Source: Planctomycetota bacterium (GTDB taxonomy: Bacteria > Planctomycetota > OFTM77). From it: DNA of 64,000 nt. The stretch lies in contig JAJDCO010000115.1 of assembly GCA_029260795.1 (NCBI GenBank), positions 16,361 through 80,360 of the forward strand, in the 5' to 3' direction. Both the position numbers and the translations under genes were made by a program. The notes below the pieces were generated by a model. The model made no database searches. It was not told where the DNA came from and was given only the letters and a program-made list of their open reading frames with translations. Positions 63,361 through 64,000 of this stretch are shown one piece after another; positions within the stretch are counted from its first letter, which is position 1; every line of letters begins with the position of its first letter.

Positions 63361-63528
63361 GACGCTCTCGAGTAGATGTCGCACGCACAAGACGGCGGAA
63401 TCGCGCGTGTCACCGCCATCGGTTCGGGCCACACGCAGTAGGCACTCTTGCCGGGTCCTCAGGCGCAGCCAACTGATCGATCGTCCGGATCATGGAGCGC
63501 TCGTTGGTCGCCGAGTCGGTAGAACGCT

Positions 63529-63863
63529 GGGACCGCGGGTGGCTCTCGTTGGCGTAGAACGCAGGGACCGCGGGCGGCTCGCCCGCTCTTGTCCGGGCGT
63601 CAGCTCCGCTTCGCCGCGACGACCTGAGTGAATCCGTGAGACGTGGTCGGCTCCGCTGCGCGGACGCACTCCTGTCACTTTCGGGGGAACGTCATCTTCC
63701 CCTGGGACTGCGGGCGGCCCGCCCGCTCTTGTCCGGGCGTCAGCTCCGCTTCGCCGCGACGACCTGAGTGAATTCGAGCGACGTCGTCGGCTGCGCTGCG
63801 CGGACGCACTCCTGTCACTTTCGGGGAACGTTATCTTCCCCTGGGACCGCGGGCGGCCCGCCC
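63529..63863. repeat. direct repeats of 140 and 139 bp with shorter flanking copies
   Basis: Units start at GGGACYGCGGG: 63529 (35 bp), 63564 (140 bp), 63704 (139 bp) and a truncated copy at 63843. The two long copies are nearly identical, differing by a few bases and one G in a G-run. Each holds two small hairpins: GCGGGC-5 nt-GCCCGC and GGGGAA-7 nt-TTCCCC. No gene is seen in 63361-63919. The array ends about 55 nt before a probable transposase start. Confidence 0.85.
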
Positions 63864-63919
63864 ATAAGCACTAACCTAAAGGCTTGCCCCTTTGCTTGCC
63901 ACCGGGTATCCTCTCCGGC

Positions 63920-64000
63920 ATGACCAAGCCGATGGACGAAGAGTGGTGCGTGCTGGCTTCGCTCCTGCCGAATGAATGGGAGGAGCTGGCTCGAGAAACA
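63920..64000 (+). mobile_element. probable IS4-type transposase, N-terminal fragment
   Basis: An ATG at 63920 opens a frame that continues past the window edge; 27 residues are visible. The W-x-x-L-x-x-x-LP-x-x-WEELARET pattern (here CVLASLLPNEWEELARET) resembles the start of IS4-family DDE transposases. TTGCCC (63884) and TATCCT (63907) 17 nt apart could serve as its promoter, putting the transcript start at or near the ATG. Terminal inverted repeats were not identified, and the catalytic residues lie outside the window. Confidence 0.45.

Noticed and set aside
63529..63863. CRISPR array
   Set aside because: Repeat units of about 140 bp are directly adjacent with no unique spacers, and no cas gene is in the window.

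Overview
The window is 64 kb of GC-rich, gene-dense bacterial chromosome from a Gram-negative-type organism. A heptosyltransferase-family enzyme and many lipoproteins or exported proteins point to an outer membrane, and Ddl plus DapB point to peptidoglycan. The neighbouring DUF1800/DUF1501 genes, the seven-bladed SBBP propeller, FG-GAP/TIG and LamG/dockerin secreted proteins, and a TMTC-like membrane TPR glycosyltransferase suggest Planctomycetota or a nearby phylum. That placement is inference; no rRNA is present. Several enzymes have a eukaryotic flavour: UAP1-like UDP-HexNAc pyrophosphorylase, Dus3-like dihydrouridine synthase, galacturonokinase-like GHMP kinase and TMTC.

Layout. 1-4.4 kb: the end of a DUF1800 gene and a Tat-exported DUF1501 gene, then a leftward set (GNAT, zincin, BtpA). 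4.6-8.1 kb: lipoprotein, LPG-synthase-like membrane protein and PfkB kinase. 8.1-13.0 kb: thpR, recA (with a tandem SAAEN tail) and alaS. 13.0-19.2 kb: the fatty-acid cluster rpmF-plsX-fabH-fabD-fabG-acpP-fabF with promoters before rpmF and acpP. 19.4-29.8 kb: UAP1-like enzyme, SBBP propeller (leftward), then ddl and dapB, the latter coupled by 4-nt overlaps to a LapB-like TPR/zinc-ribbon protein and a second membrane TPR protein, then a frameshifted small gene. 29.9-36.4 kb: tRNA-Leu(CAA), amidohydrolase, lipoprotein, two uncharacterised genes, a methyltransferase and a large secreted phosphoesterase. 36.4-42.1 kb: small zinc-ribbon gene with a hairpin-rich leader, HemJ/CopD-like protein, heptosyltransferase, exported proteins, a 40-aa membrane peptide and a DEDDy exonuclease. 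42.5-49.9 kb: tRNA-Ala(GGC), GHMP kinase, a 1326-aa secreted protein, an AhpD-like gene with an in-frame TGA, and Dus3-like. 50-63.4 kb: methyltransferase, MFS transporter, esterase, GCS2-CBS ligase, AspA-like hydrolase, CGSCH protein, mobB/TMTC and two uncharacterised genes. 63.5-64 kb: direct repeats and the start of a probable IS transposase.

The most notable item is the AhpD-like gene at 48190-48744. A single TGA falls exactly at the second Cys of the CxxC motif. The reading frame and family motif continue past it, and a hairpin with a GGUCU apex begins immediately after it. This fits a CxxU selenoprotein with a bacterial SECIS. Other observations worth checking are a near-duplicated core promoter block before thpR-recA and at 40.5 kb, the LapB-like/HEAT hybrid operon, and the structured leader of the zinc-ribbon gene.
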